DNA from: Vicia villosa
Taxonomy: Eukaryota; Streptophyta; Magnoliopsida; Fabales; Fabaceae
Length of the DNA: 64,000 nucleotides
Reading direction: 5' to 3'
Assembly (NCBI RefSeq): GCF_029867415.1
Contig: NC_081183.1
Location: 39,080,655 to 39,144,654 of the forward strand
The notes beneath the pieces are model-generated. The model was not told the origin of the DNA, ran no database searches, and worked only from the letters and a program-made list of their open reading frames with translations. A program made the position numbers and the translations under genes. Positions 32,734 through 44,106 of the stretch are shown here, piece after piece (within the stretch, counting starts at the first letter, position 1; each line of letters opens with the position of its first letter).

Positions 32734-35093
32734 GGGAGGGATAACGCTAGAGAATTTCTCTATAGACCTCCCAACCTTCTAGTCCACCTCTGGTGAAAAA
32801 CCCAAACTACCCCTGACTTCGGAAGTTCATTTCCGAAATGCAAGAAAAAGGCGTTTTCGGAGATGCATCTCCGAAAGCGCCTTTTTTTTTTGAAAAAATT
32901 GTCTTATTTTGGAAGTTCATTTCCGAAAACAGCATTTCGGAAGTGAACTTCCGAAATACTGCGCGTTCTGCAGATTTAACAAAACACTCCCCATCCCCCG
33001 TTCATTTACCCTAACTCAAATCAAAACACAACCCCTCTTCAAATTTTCTGCCAAAATCAAGTGTAAGATCAAAGAGCATTCCCAAGTCTTCTTCCAAACT
33101 CATCATCAAACACTAATTGGTAAGTTCTACATTGTTTTTTCAAGTTTTAGATCTATTTGAATAAACTCTAATAGGGTGTTTAGAAACTGAAAAAATCACA
33201 TTAAGATAGGTTAGTACTGATATTAGGATGTTTAGTAGGCATAAAAGTAGTTTTGGTTTAGGTTTTTTGGGTCTGCCATTGGAGGCTGTATTGAAGGTCT
33301 GCGCAGGGGTGTTTCGGAAGTTCATTTCCGAAAACACCTTCATCCCAGTTTTCGGAAATGAACTTCCGAACTGTACCAGAAGTTCATTTTTTTTGTTTTT
33401 TCATTTGTCTCGCATATTAATCGATTTTGATTGTTTACAGGAACATGTCAGGCAACCAACCAGCACGCATCAGACAGGGGAGAGAGTCCCAGACTGCGTC
33501 GGCTAGACGCGAGCGGGCGGCGGCGCAGCTGGCGTCGACCCAGGGATGGGGGCAGGGCCGGGGACGCTGTGTGCGAGTTCCCGTGGACGTGGGAGAGGGT
33601 ACATCTGGTTCAGGATCTAGGAGTCGGCTGGCTCAGGCATCTTCTTCCCGCCAGTGAGAGGAGGAGGAGGAGGAGGTGGCGGCAGTGACTTACCATGAGC
33701 CGGAGGGGGTACCGGAAGTTGACCCTCCAGCCGGGGAGGAGGATGAGCAGGAGGACGGCTATCCGGGAGGGCCCTTTGACACCTCTGTGCTGATTCACTA
33801 CACGATCACGTCGCTCGGCGGATCTGGGAGGGAGAGGTATTTTTTTTAATTTAACCGTTTAATTGTCACCATTTTTTATAGTTTAACCGTTTATTTGTCG
33901 CTTATTTAATATATGTCGCTTATTTAATATATGTCGTTTATTTGTTTTTTTTTCAACAGGAGCGAGAGCCGTTGAAAATGGTGAACCACGCTCGAAAGAT
34001 ATTTAGTCTGTTTAAACCAACAGCTGCGTGGTTTAACGACCATGTGCGAGGTTCAGGGCTTTGCGGGCTCTACATGACGGGTTACACCACCATCAGCACC
34101 GGCATGCAGGGGGCATTTGTGGAGCGCTGGCACAAGGAGACGTCCTCTTTCCACCTGCCGGTTGGGGAGATGACGATCACCTTGCACAACGTGCAGTGTC
34201 TTCTCCACCTGCCTATTAGGGGGCCACTGTTGCACCACTCCCGAATCCAGAGGGTCGAGGCCATTGAGTGGATGACGCTCTATTTGGGCATGGAGCATGA
34301 GGTTGCTCACTTTGAGTGCGTCACGACATCTGGGCCTCATGTCTGGTTCACCACACTGAGCACTTATTTTGAGCACCACCTGGACGCGGCTGCCGAGGCT
34401 GAGGGTGAGGGTGACGAGCTAGTCACACAGTATCACCGCGGCTGCGCTCTCCGGTGCTGGTACATGCATGTGGTAGGCGCTGCATGCTTTGTGGATAAGA
34501 GTGCCAGGTACGTCGACGTGACCTACCTCCGCTACTTCATGGACCTGGATACCGTTCACCAGTGAAACTGGGGGGCAGCTACTCTGGCATACCTCTACCA
34601 GAAGCTGAATGAGGTCTCCAACTGGAGGACGAGGCAGTTGGTCGGATCCTGCACACTACTTACGGTACGTTTTATTTTAACACATTATCGTATTTATTTA
34701 TTTATTTATGTTTCGTATTTATTTTTAATACATTATCGTGTTTCTGTTTCAGAGCTGGATCATCTCCTACTTCTCCCGCATCCACGACTTTCACATCGAT
34801 CCTGCATACGTGGACGCCATGCCCAGGGCCGCCAGATACGCTCTCCAGAGGGGGAACGATGCGGTGGGACCATACCGTTTGTACTTGGACCGCACGATGC
34901 ACGACGACGTCACCTGGAGGCCGTTCGTCGACTACGCTCAGATTGTCCCCTTTGACGGCATTGCTCTATATTCAGGCTGGTTGGCATGCGGGACCGGCAT
35001 CATGGTCCGGTATCTCCCTGAGCGGTGCATGCGTCAGTTCGGATTCGTGCAGCGGATACCCAGGTCACCCTTTTAGGCTGCTCCCGACACAGT
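32734..35093 (+). mobile_element. Mutator-like sequence carrying a PMD pseudogene, right end lost
   Basis: A likely terminus begins GGGAGGGATAACGCTAG. The following ~650 bp have six near-palindromic sites with TTCGGA/TCCGAA arms (32818-33370), then a spliced PMD gene. The right end is cut by an LTR at 35094. Assignment to Mutator rests on the common association of PMD genes with such elements and the terminus; no transposase is present. Confidence 0.4.
33445..35093 (+). pseudogene. PMD protein (MAIN-like/phosphatase-7 long-form homolog) pseudogene
   Basis: Three coding exons: 33445-33836, 33960-34664 and 34753-35093, with GT...AG borders (GAG|GTATTT, TTTCAACAG, TACG|GTACGT, TTTCAG). A 5' UTR intron, about 33120-33440, is also likely (TTG|GTAAGT, TTTACAG). 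The conserved body starts MVNHARKIFSLFKPTAAWF and continues HLPVGEMTITLHNVQCLLHL and MRQFGFVQRIP. Breaks: in-frame TGA at 33655, a one-base shift near 33802 (the frame ending exon 1 differs from the frame of its start), TGA at 34563 and TAG at 35074. It then runs into the LTR. PMD proteins act in heterochromatin silencing or are mobilised with transposons; this copy is dead. Confidence 0.75.
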
Positions 35094-35824
35094 TGTCGCT
35101 ACCGCGAAAAATGGATCAGAGTCGCCACTAATATATTTATCCCATCGCGGGAAAGGAATATCAGAAACCTAACTCGGAACAAGAACAAGGTCTTTCGACC
35201 AGAGAACAGGGCACGGGAGTCGGTTACGCAAGGGGAAGGTGTTAGCACCCCTCACGCCCATCGTACTCGATGGTATCCACCTATGTTTGTTTCTATCTAA
35301 AGGGTGTATCTATGTCTAAACCTAAATGTGAATGCATGCAAAAGAAATACGGGGAAAAGAAGGAATTATTTACAAGTGTGTTCGCTTAGGCCCCGCGACC
35401 CAATGCCTACGTATCCTTTTCAGGAATCAGAACGACCGTAGTTCGGCTCCATAGTTTCCATTTGTTTTGTGTTTTTTAGTTGAACAGCGGTTAAGGTCAC
35501 AATCCACGATGCTCGACCTTTGGAGACTTATACGCCTACTTTGGAAAGGACTTAACTTGTTCTTAAGCGCCTAACAAGGCAAAAGAATGAACTTGGGTTT
35601 ATGTTTTTTATGTAACTACATGATGAACAAAACCCAATACAAGGTTTCGCACCACTTCGTCACTTTGTTTTAATTTGAGCCTTTATTAAGTGTTTTAAAC
35701 GTTTTTGGTTGGGTATTTTTTAAGGGAAATTACTTTGCGATTAGAATCACATACAATGTATAATGATCGAGAAGCAGATTAGGGAATGAATCCCACTCAC
35801 TTCTATCCCATTATATAATGTTCA

Positions 35825-35924
35825 NNNNNNNNNNNNNNNNNNNNNNNNNNNNNNNNNNNNNNNNNNNNNNNNNNNNNNNNNNNNNNNNNNNNNNNNNNNN
35901 NNNNNNNNNNNNNNNNNNNNNNNN
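35825..35924. other. Assembly gap (100 N)
   Basis: Exactly 100 undetermined bases, the usual placeholder for a gap of unknown size. Confidence 0.99.
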
Positions 35925-38293
35925 TGGAGCGTTGGATGAGTCATAAATGAGATCAGATGGTCCAGATGGTGAGGGAACATCACTTATGACACGCCTGCAA
36001 AACACTGAAACCAAGGGTTATATTCAAAAAAGCGCGCGCGTCAGAACCAATAGGGGGGGGACACGTCTTCGTCTTCAACCTTCAGACAAGACTTTTAATA
36101 GCGCTTTCTTACCAAAAGCGCTGTAATTGGTTACTTACTAAACCTGCAAAATAGCGAATAGGGTCAAACGCACACATACATTTAGCGCGATGGTACCATT
36201 CAATTCGTTTTGTCCATACGAATCTAATGGTGCTATTTAGAACTTCTAATTTTGCCTAATTTGGAAAGCCCTAAATTTGAAGCTATGAACCCTAAAATGG
36301 TAGCTTCGTTTATACGTGTCCAAACTTCAATTAAGTTTCCAGAAATGATCTACACCTCAAACCAAACTCAATAGTATGTCTACATCTTGTTAAACATGTG
36401 TGAATAACCAGATACGAATTGATTTTAGTTTGAACAAATTTTGACCTGTGTAGCTCGATTCAGTGAGCTTCAAGGCTTGTAATTGATTGAGATAGTTTCA
36501 GTGATGTTTAAGGAAGGTGTATGAATGCTTAGTTTGTATTGAAATGGACTGAAATTACAAATTCGAATTTGAGTTTTTCTTTGAATTTTTGAAGTGATTA
36601 CAAGTGTTATATGCTATGCTATGCTTCTGAATTCGTGTCTCTCTCTTTGCTGAACTAAGATAGCTTATTTATAAGCTATGTGTGCTTAGAAATGAAGCTA
36701 AGATGTGTCTTAGTTGCCTTTGTTGAAACTTTGCATTTTTTAATATAAAAAAGCTTGAATTCTTGACCAAGTCATCTTGCCTTCAATGCACCTGCCTTGC
36801 CCTTCAATTCTCTGCAGAAAGATGAAGATTCTTTGAGGTGAGTCATGCTTGATTTGTAAGCTAACCTTTATCCATGCATTTTCCTTTTAATTTTAATCTT
36901 AAAGTAAGATAAAATCATGCAAAAATGGATAAAAAAAGGTATGGGCTTAGTCTTGGTCGTGGGAGGCCCATAGTAACATGGAAATGATGTTTGAATGCTG
37001 AAAACTTGGCCCCATTTGGAAAAAATACATTTTTGAGCAATGTTGATTTCATGCATTTTACCAAAATTTAGCCAACTTCAACAAGGTGTAAATCCTTCAA
37101 TTTTTGTCATATGAAGGAGATCTTGCACTTTTTGGAAACCTCAAAGAGTCCTATAACCAATGTCTTTGGTCTCATGTCAAAATGATTTTTGAAGCTCCTT
37201 GTGTGTCCTTTTGAAAAAAGTGTCTTTTTGTTGACTTTGAAAATGACCTGTAATGTCTTTGGTCATATTTTTCAAATGGTGAATCCAATGATCATGGGAT
37301 CAATGGCATTTGAAAGATAATTGAATTTCCTTCAAAACAAGCTTTGGTTTGAATTTTTTGGATGAAGGATGAGAGAGTTATGATCAGTCAAAGTTGAGTT
37401 GACTTTTCAGGCAAAAACCCTAATTTTGAATCTTAGGGTTTTGTTGATTTTTGATCTTTCCTTGATGAATTATGATCATCCAATGATCAAATGATGAATC
37501 CTTTGACAAAATATGGATTTTGACAAAAAATTTCATTTTTGACTGTCTGTTGACTTTTTTGGTCAAACGGGTCGTCTGTTGACTGTTTGAGCTGCTGACG
37601 GTGCGTCTGAGTGATTTGAAGTTTGAAAATTTGTATGATGGTACTTTGAGATATATGGATGTATATGAAATCCATTTGAGCTCTCAAAAACTTGTTGCCC
37701 CTGTAAAAACAAGAAAAACCCTGATTAGGGACTGTTTGTGTAGGAGACAGTTAAGCGTACCTGATTTTTGTGCAGTGTTGAGTCTCTGCTAATCGCGTGA
37801 TATTCAGAAGACTTCTTGAACAAAAATCTTGGAATTTTGAATTGTGAAAGATTGATTTGATTGATGGTACAAAACACTGAGAATTGTACTGCCAGCAGTT
37901 TGGCTGTCGACTGACTGTTCAGGTATTGACGTAGTAGTTAGAGTGAAAAATCAACAGTCAAAGTTAATTTTCTTTTTTGTTGTTTTTTTTGTTTTTGTTT
38001 TATGTGAAAAATGAAAGTTTATTTACATGACTTGTTAGAAAAACACAGACATAATAAATAACTAATATTTACGGTATGCGGGCAAAATTACCGATAATAA
38101 CCCTGAAAATCATTTAATGCACAGAAATAGGAATATTTGACTGGCAGAAAACACACAAAATATTATCTTAGTAACTAAGCAATATTATGACAAATAGTAC
38201 AACATTTAATACTGACAGTACAAATATCACATACTATTTTGAACAGTACGACGAATAAACGGTACATTTAAGAAATAAGAAATACGGCAAATT

Positions 38294-38461
38294 TTAAGAA
38301 TGACGATTAATGACCCATGCTATGAACAATAACATGTAGATGATTGGGAGTGCAACTATTGCAGGTCCACACTCCTCAGGATTATGCAGGCAGAGGAAAG
38401 TCATGATCATCGTAGCAATGGTGATGACTGTAAGAAACAGTGTCTCTATCCACTTTGCCAT
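38294..38461 (-). CDS. Second copy of the 55-aa LTR membrane microprotein
   Basis: Minus-strand ORF of 55 codons beginning MAKWIETLFLTVITIAT, with the same start, stop and hydrophobic layout as the copy at 12466-12633 and a TATA box (38555-38562) at the same distance. Residue changes include L9F, V18M, F23L, S27N and F55S; the Cys pair and the PEECGP loop are kept. Start context AAGAATGGC has A at -3 and G at +4. Confidence 0.5.
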   Translation of the reverse strand: MAKWIETLFLTVITIATMIMTFLCLHNPEECGPAIVALPIIYMLLFIAWVINRHS

Positions 38462-39105
38462 TCTTGTTAGGGAAGAAGAGAAAATAGATATGAGATAGGA
38501 ATTTGAAAGATGAACTGGAATTTGATGTGAGATTTTATGGAAGAAAATGAGAGGTATTTATAGAATGGAAAGAAGGATAGAGACGTTGGGGAATGATGTG
38601 ATTCCGTACAAAAGGAAAATTTGAGTGGAAGTAAGATTTGAAAGAAAGAGTATGATAGTGTTGGAAAAAGGAGAGATTTGATTTTTGAAAAAGAGATTTG
38701 AAAAGATTTTTGCAAATAATGGAATATAGTACAAAAATTAGTGGGAAACAAAAGATAATAATAATCTACTTGTTACCAGTACAGTCTGAGTTTCCTGATT
38801 CTGCGCCTGCAAAAAGATTTAACTCTGTACCAATTGTGTCAGTACTATTTATCTGTAAATAAATAAATAGCATGTGTGAAGTAATAAACAGTATTTGGCG
38901 TTTGCGTAAGAATAAATTCAACTGCAGGCCAAATTACCGTATACGAAAAATTCTAAAAACTAAGTGTTTCATATGTTAGGACATTTGTTGAAATAAAAAT
39001 CCATGATTATATGAGACCCTTAATTTTCAGATTGGAGTTTTCTTGAAAAATATGTGGGCAAATTTTGGGGTATAACACACCGGTTAAACCAATTGAAGAA
39101 AAAAT

Positions 39106-40050
39106 AAGAAAGACGCGGAACCGGTGATAAAACTACCCTTCCCCTCCAGAGTGGCAAAGAAGGGTTCAAGAGAGAAAGACTTTGAGAGGTTTACTAAATT
39201 GTTCAAAAAGTTAGAGGTAAATCTACCATTCTTTGAAGCCCTTGAGCACATGCCATTGTATAAGAAATTTATGAAGGAGTTGTTGGCGAAAAAGAGATCA
39301 CTAGGAGGAGAACCAAAAATTGCAACGGAGAAGTGTGGTATAGTCTCAACAGCAAGAAAGATCCCAATAAAGAGGAAAGACCCTGGGGCGGTGGCGATAC
39401 CATGCACTATCAAGAATATATCATTTAAAAAGGTACTCCTCGATTTTGGGTCTAGTGTGAGTTTAATGCCTTTGTCCATTTTCAAAAAGCTTGAATTAGA
39501 AAAGATTAGTGAAAGTAAGACACAGTTAAGGTTCGCCGATCACACCGTTAAGAAATCCTATGGGGTAGCTGAAGATGTGTTAGTGGAAGTTGATAAGTTT
39601 GTATTCCCTGTTGACTTCCACATCATGGATATTCCGGAAGACGAAGAAACTCCTATACTTCTTGGGAGACCATTTCTGTCGACATGCCACTGCAACTTCG
39701 ACATTGAAAAAGGGACACTAACGCTGAAATCATTTGATGAAGAAGTAGCTTTGAAGATGCTAGGAGTTAAGAAAAATAGGGCATGTGTGAGTGAGAAAAC
39801 TTCAGCTGGTATGACAGAAGGTGAAAAAGAAGACAAAAATCTTAAAAACTTCCAAGAAAAAGTTTCAAGCATAGCCTCTCGGGTGGAACCAACTTATGAA
39901 GCTGTCAAAAGTCCTAAGAAAGCTAAGGAAGTCAAGAGGAATGTCGGAAGTAAATTGAAGAGAACGGTTATCCATGCTTTTCATCTTCATGAGTTCGTGG
40001 TTGCGGAAGTGATGAGCAACAAGGTTTGGAAAAGGAAATACCCTCCATAA
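39106..40050 (+). pseudogene. Athila gag remnant and protease, without RT/integrase
   Basis: Open for 315 codons after a stop at 39103, with no natural ATG at the start: 5' truncated at the LTR junction (39077/39078). Sequence: IKLPFPSRVAKK, FFEALEHMPLYKKFMKELL, then a protease IPCTIKNISFKKVLLDFGSS, VSLMPLSIFKKL and ILLGRPFL (about residues 100-210). In complete Athila elements RT follows; here a lysine-rich ~100-residue tail ends in a stop, so the RT-RNaseH-integrase segment is missing. This fits a non-autonomous derivative that would rely on another element's enzymes (inference). Confidence 0.75.
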
Positions 40051-40065
40051 TAAAGGGTAATGGAC

Positions 40066-40115
40066 CGTCGAGCCATGCGACGATAAACGAAGCGCTTCGT
40101 GGGAGGCAACCCACG
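40066..40115 (+). ncRNA. Three-hairpin cassette in the Athila 3' region
   Basis: CGTCG/CGACG (40066-40070 with 40078-40082), the perfect palindrome CGAAGCGCTTCG (40088-40099), and CGTGGG-AGGCAA-CCCACG (40098-40115) follow one another within 50 bases, about 15 bp after the protease ORF. A GGGAGGCAACCC core at this place is recurrent in Athila elements as I remember them. RNA function is inference. Confidence 0.5.
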
Positions 40116-41163
40116 GTTTTAATAATTAATTTTTCTGTTTGTTTATGTTATTTTCAGGAAATAAAAGAGGACGTCTCTAGTGAAAGCTCGGAAGTGATCA
40201 TTGGAGTGCAATACCCTCTGTGAGTCACCTCTCTCGAACTCGTTCTGAAACATTGAGGCCAATGTTTAGTTCAAGTTTGGGGGAGGCTCTTCTCTTTGGA
40301 TTTTATATTTTTATGTTATTTTTATGTTATTGGTATGATGTGAAACCATAAAGTGAATTCTGCCCAAAATTTAAATTTTTGTTGAAGAAGTTTAGATCCT
40401 AAAGAGCGGTCAGGAATAGTATATAGAGATGAAGCGAGGATTGTTTGAGGACAGAAAGTTCGGAATAATATGACAAGAAGAGGTTTGTTTGAACACCCTT
40501 GGTTCCCTAAAAGAGATACGAGTCTAACGTGTAGATTTGCACCATAGTACTTGTCTCCTGAGAAGTACTCCTCGAGTAGTTTATTGATACAGTCTGGCAT
40601 AATTCAGATTCACTTGCATGATGACTGGTTGAGAAAAAAAAAAGAGATATAAAGTTGGCACCAAATGATGAAAAGGCGGTAAAAGGCAATCGGCTCGCTA
40701 AGTTGGGTAATCCTCACCCGGTTATTCAGCCCAAAGGAGATTGATCCCCAAACGTCGTCCAAAAGGACAATATATAACTGCAAAGTTTGAAAATTTCATC
40801 GGTAATAAAAAGTAGCCAATGCTGCTAGTTTGGTGTCAGGAAAAGAGAATAAGAAGCCTTGATTTGTCTCATGCAGGTGAGGATTATTATAAGAAATGCA
40901 GTGCCTTAATATGATTGTCCGAATGAAAGAGGAGGAATATCGGAAAGAGACTTAAGTGCAAAGCATAGTTGGAGAGATATCCGAAACGGGAGCTTGAGGT
41001 TTATTGTGGTAACAGAAACTCGTCGCGTCAGGTGAATGCCGAACACACTGTTTCTTGATCAATACAGACGGATATCTCACGTATGAACACCGTGTTCTTT
41101 GAAGGTCATTAACTTTTGTAATTGTCGCTTGAGGTCAAGCAACAGTTTAAGTTTGGGGGAGTT
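40116..41163 (+). other. Athila 3' spacer with two polypurine-like tracts
   Basis: No supported ORF. AAGTTTGGGGGAG occurs twice: internally near 40266 and immediately before the LTR at 41150-41162. The second is the expected polypurine tract; the first may be an additional plus-strand primer or a relic. Confidence 0.6.
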
Positions 41164-42527
41164 TGATCAGTGGTTTTCACACATATATTTATCGTTGTTT
41201 TTAAGTATGTTTAAGTTATGTTATTGAGTGTTTTATTTCTTTATTCGTCATTTTATGCTTTGGTGGTATGTTTTAATGTTTTCAGGTTCATATGGATAAA
41301 TCGGACTAAATCAGTGCAAAACTCGGAGTTTTGAGGAAGTTCAGAAAACATGTTTCAGGAGGCCTGACACGGGTGGCCGTGTTGCTCAACACGGGCCGTG
41401 TCAGGAAGAGAGCTGGGAGCAAAGTTTGAGAGAAAGGAAAAACAGCGAAGCAACACGGGTGCCCGTGTTGCACAACACGGCCCGTGTTGCACAACACGGC
41501 CCGTGTTGCACATCCTGGGACTCAAAAACTAAAATAAATATGGCAGGGGACCAACACGGGTGCCCGTGTTGCACAACACGGCCCGTGTTGGGTTTGACGC
41601 TGATTTCAGTGATTTTTGGTTATTTTGTTCAGTGGTTTGCCTGCAAGGGTGTTTTTGGGATTTCCAACCAACTTAAGTGAGTCTGCACTATTTAGGAGAG
41701 TTTTCAAGATGAATTAGGGATCTTTTAGCCACACGAAGAATTGGAGGATTGAGAGAAGAAGCCTATGCAATTGGAGAAGAACGGAGAACTCTCATGAGCG
41801 GAAGCAATTGAAGATCAAAGTTCATCATCTCTATTGTAATGTCTTTATTTGATATCTTTGTAATTTCTTTGGATGATATGAGTAGCTAAACCCCCCAATG
41901 CTAGGGGGTGTCCCTGATTAACAATTGTGATGATTTTGAATTCCGAATTTCAATAACATATTTCTCTTTTACATTCAATTTAATGGTATAAGGTTTTTAA
42001 TGCTTTGCTCGTCGGACCAACTGGATTGATTTATGACTGACAATTAGGATTGACATCCATTGTTAGGGTTTTTATACCATTATACTATAGTAGATATCAC
42101 CTAGGACTAGGGATACCCTATAGTAACCGGATTGTTCTTGATTATAATAATACTTGATTTGATCACTAGTTTCGAAGGACTTTGGGATTAGGGTTTCAAT
42201 GTTCAAAGGTTTGCCCACTAAGGACTTAGGAGCAAATACCCTTAAGAACCGGTAATTGATAAGTTGAATTTTGTTAATGAAACAAGGGTTCAGAATTGTT
42301 ACATGTTAATGCACACACCTACCCTGGAAGATTACTCATATTTGGTCAAATACTTCTTTTACTTTTATTTGCAGTTATAACTTCCAAACCAAAAACCCCA
42401 AGGCTTTTTGTTTAATTGAATTCCTACTAACTCTATAAGATCACGCAGTCCTTGAGATCGACATTCGGGGAAATTTCACTTTATTACTACAGAGGCAAAA
42501 ATAGTACACTTGCTATTTTACCGATCA
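41164..42527 (+). repeat. Athila 3' LTR
   Basis: A 1364-bp LTR from TGATCAGTGG to CCGATCA. Its body (ATGAGTAGCTAAACCCCCCAATGC, GTCCTTGAGAT, TAGTACACTTGC) matches the LTR ending at 63218. It includes a block of CACGG/CCGTG palindromes (41363-41593). It lies against the next element's truncated LTR at 42528. Confidence 0.8.
41363..41593. repeat. CACGG/CCGTG palindrome cluster in the Athila LTR
   Basis: At 41363-41405 CCTGACACGG and CCGTGTCAGG enclose CCGTGTTG/CAACACGG, giving a two-step hairpin of about 18 bp. Further AACACGGGTGCCCGTGTT and AACACGGCCCGTGTT units follow at 41455-41510 and 41551-41593. The LTR at 62104-62283 has related but diverged units. Confidence 0.8.
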
Positions 42528-44084
42528 ATTAACCCTAAAATATATAGTAGGTAGATGTTGTCCATTTTCATGAATTAGGGTTAGGATTTTATCATATTCT
42601 TTATTTTTAAGCTAATAATTATTTTTAGGCTAATAACTATTTTTTGGCTAGTTAATTTATTTTTAGGCTAATTAATTTATTTTTAGGCTAATAATTATTT
42701 TAGGCTAATTAATTTATTTTTAGGATAATAATTATTTTTAGGCTAATTAATTTAATTTTAGGTTAATTAATTATTTTTAGGTTTTCAAACCCTGATTTTA
42801 TTTTTGCCTAACTATTTTTCATCATGCCTATTAATCACTGTTTTACTAACCCTTTTTATTGTAAATATTTTAAAATCAGGGTTCGTCCTGTTGTTTTCAA
42901 AAACCTTTTAACTTCCTTTTATTTTTTGCCTTTTTATTTTCATTCGCCTTTTTGCCTTGCCTTATTTAATCTATTAACTATGGTTAACTTGTTCCCCATT
43001 TGGGGTTTGCCTTCTATTATGTTTATTTTATTCATTTTCCTAATTTCTGTATCTGCCCCAAAGCCTTCTAATAGCTTAGGGTTTCTATTATTTTTCCTCT
43101 GCAGGTGTTTATTGTAATTGATTTAAGATTTAATTTTCCTGCCTTTATTTTTCTGCCCACAGGTGTTTATTGTAATAGCGTAGGAACGTTTAATTCTGCC
43201 TTTATTTTTTTTGCGTGAATAGTAATCCTAGGGAGTGCAAGCCTTGTTAAATGAATTAGATCACTCTAGTTACAAGATAAAATAACTGAATTAAATCACC
43301 TGATTGTGACACACACACACACCTTTAGGGTAACCTCTTTTGTTGCCTTGTTGCTTGCTGCCTTTTAATTACGATTTCAAAATAGTCAAGTCCCTCGATT
43401 CCGAGGATACCTAAAGCAAATGCTGCCTTAATTCATTGAAATTATCATAAGATTTTGTCCCTCGATGCTGCCTCGGAAATAAAGATGATTGTCCCATTGC
43501 TAAGGTATCCCCATTGTTGCCTAAATGACTATTATATCCTTCCCTAAAGACTACCTTCCCTCTTTATTATAGGGACAGTTTTATGGCGAACGATAATTCT
43601 GATGACCCTTTTTTTAAATCCAATGAACGGACTACCTGCCCTCTTTATGGTATGGATAGCCCTTTCCCATTAAAGTCTAAAAGAACAGAAATTTTAAATT
43701 TAAGGGTAGTTGCTTTTTTAATTGCTTGCTCTTTTTCAATTTCAATTCAAAATCTTTTCCCACTCCTTTTCAAAATCAAATTCAAAAAGACTATGCTTAT
43801 TTACAAGCTAAAGTTCTTCTTCAATTTTTTTTCTTATTCACACAGTACAAACAATTTTGAAAACAAAAGTGAGCTAAGCAATTAAGAGCCCATGGATAAC
43901 CATGGATACAAATGGTGCTTACACCTTCCCTTTGTATAACTTACCCCCCCCCCGAACTCAAAATCTTTTTAAAAGGTCTTTTCCTGTTCTTTTAGCCTTT
44001 CTATATATTGGATAAAATAAAAGTCGGTGGCGACTCTTGCTATCCGCAACATTTTAAAAAAGTCAGTTCTCCCACCGTGTTACA
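42528..44084 (+). repeat. Truncated 5' LTR of a non-autonomous Ogre-like element
   Basis: Matches about 50795-52338 of the 3' LTR through to the end CACCGTGTTACA; roughly the first 1270 bp are absent at the junction with the Athila LTR. Contains about nine 20-22 bp GGCTAATTAATTTATTTTTA-type units (42610-42782) and TGGCGACTCT 50-60 bp before the PBS. A 100-codon frame (43583-43885, MANDNSDDPFFK...) is kept in both LTRs but shows no selection. Confidence 0.8.
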
Positions 44085-44088
44085 GAAC

Positions 44089-44106
44089 TGGCGACTCTGT
44101 CGGGGA
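44089..44106 (+). promoter_or_regulatory. PBS of the Ogre-like element
   Basis: TGGCGACTCTGTCGGGGA four bases after the LTR; differs from the full Ogre PBS by a two-base swap (TC for CT). Confidence 0.75.

Larger units (their letters stand above)
35094..39077 (-). repeat. Solo Ogre-type LTR, minus strand, containing the gap
   Basis: Bounded by TGTCGCTACCG on the left and GGGGTATAACA on the right, so TG...CA on the minus strand. The part right of the gap matches U3 of the Ogre LTR at 11847 (micro-ORF, W-box region, TATTTATA), whereas 35094-35500 resembles a different Ogre-type U5 (AGTGGCGACTCTGATCC). No matching 5-bp duplication flanks it (ACAGT versus CACCG). It may be chimeric or two LTRs joined across the gap. 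Confidence 0.65.

Noticed and set aside
34053..34379. Minus-strand frames opposite PMD exon 2
   Set aside because: GC-rich antisense shadows of the PMD coding exon.
43583..43885. 100-codon ORF present in both LTRs of the Ogre-like element (also 51842-52144)
   Set aside because: The two LTRs derive from one insertion, so shared openness is expected; substitutions are mostly amino-acid changing and no domain is visible.
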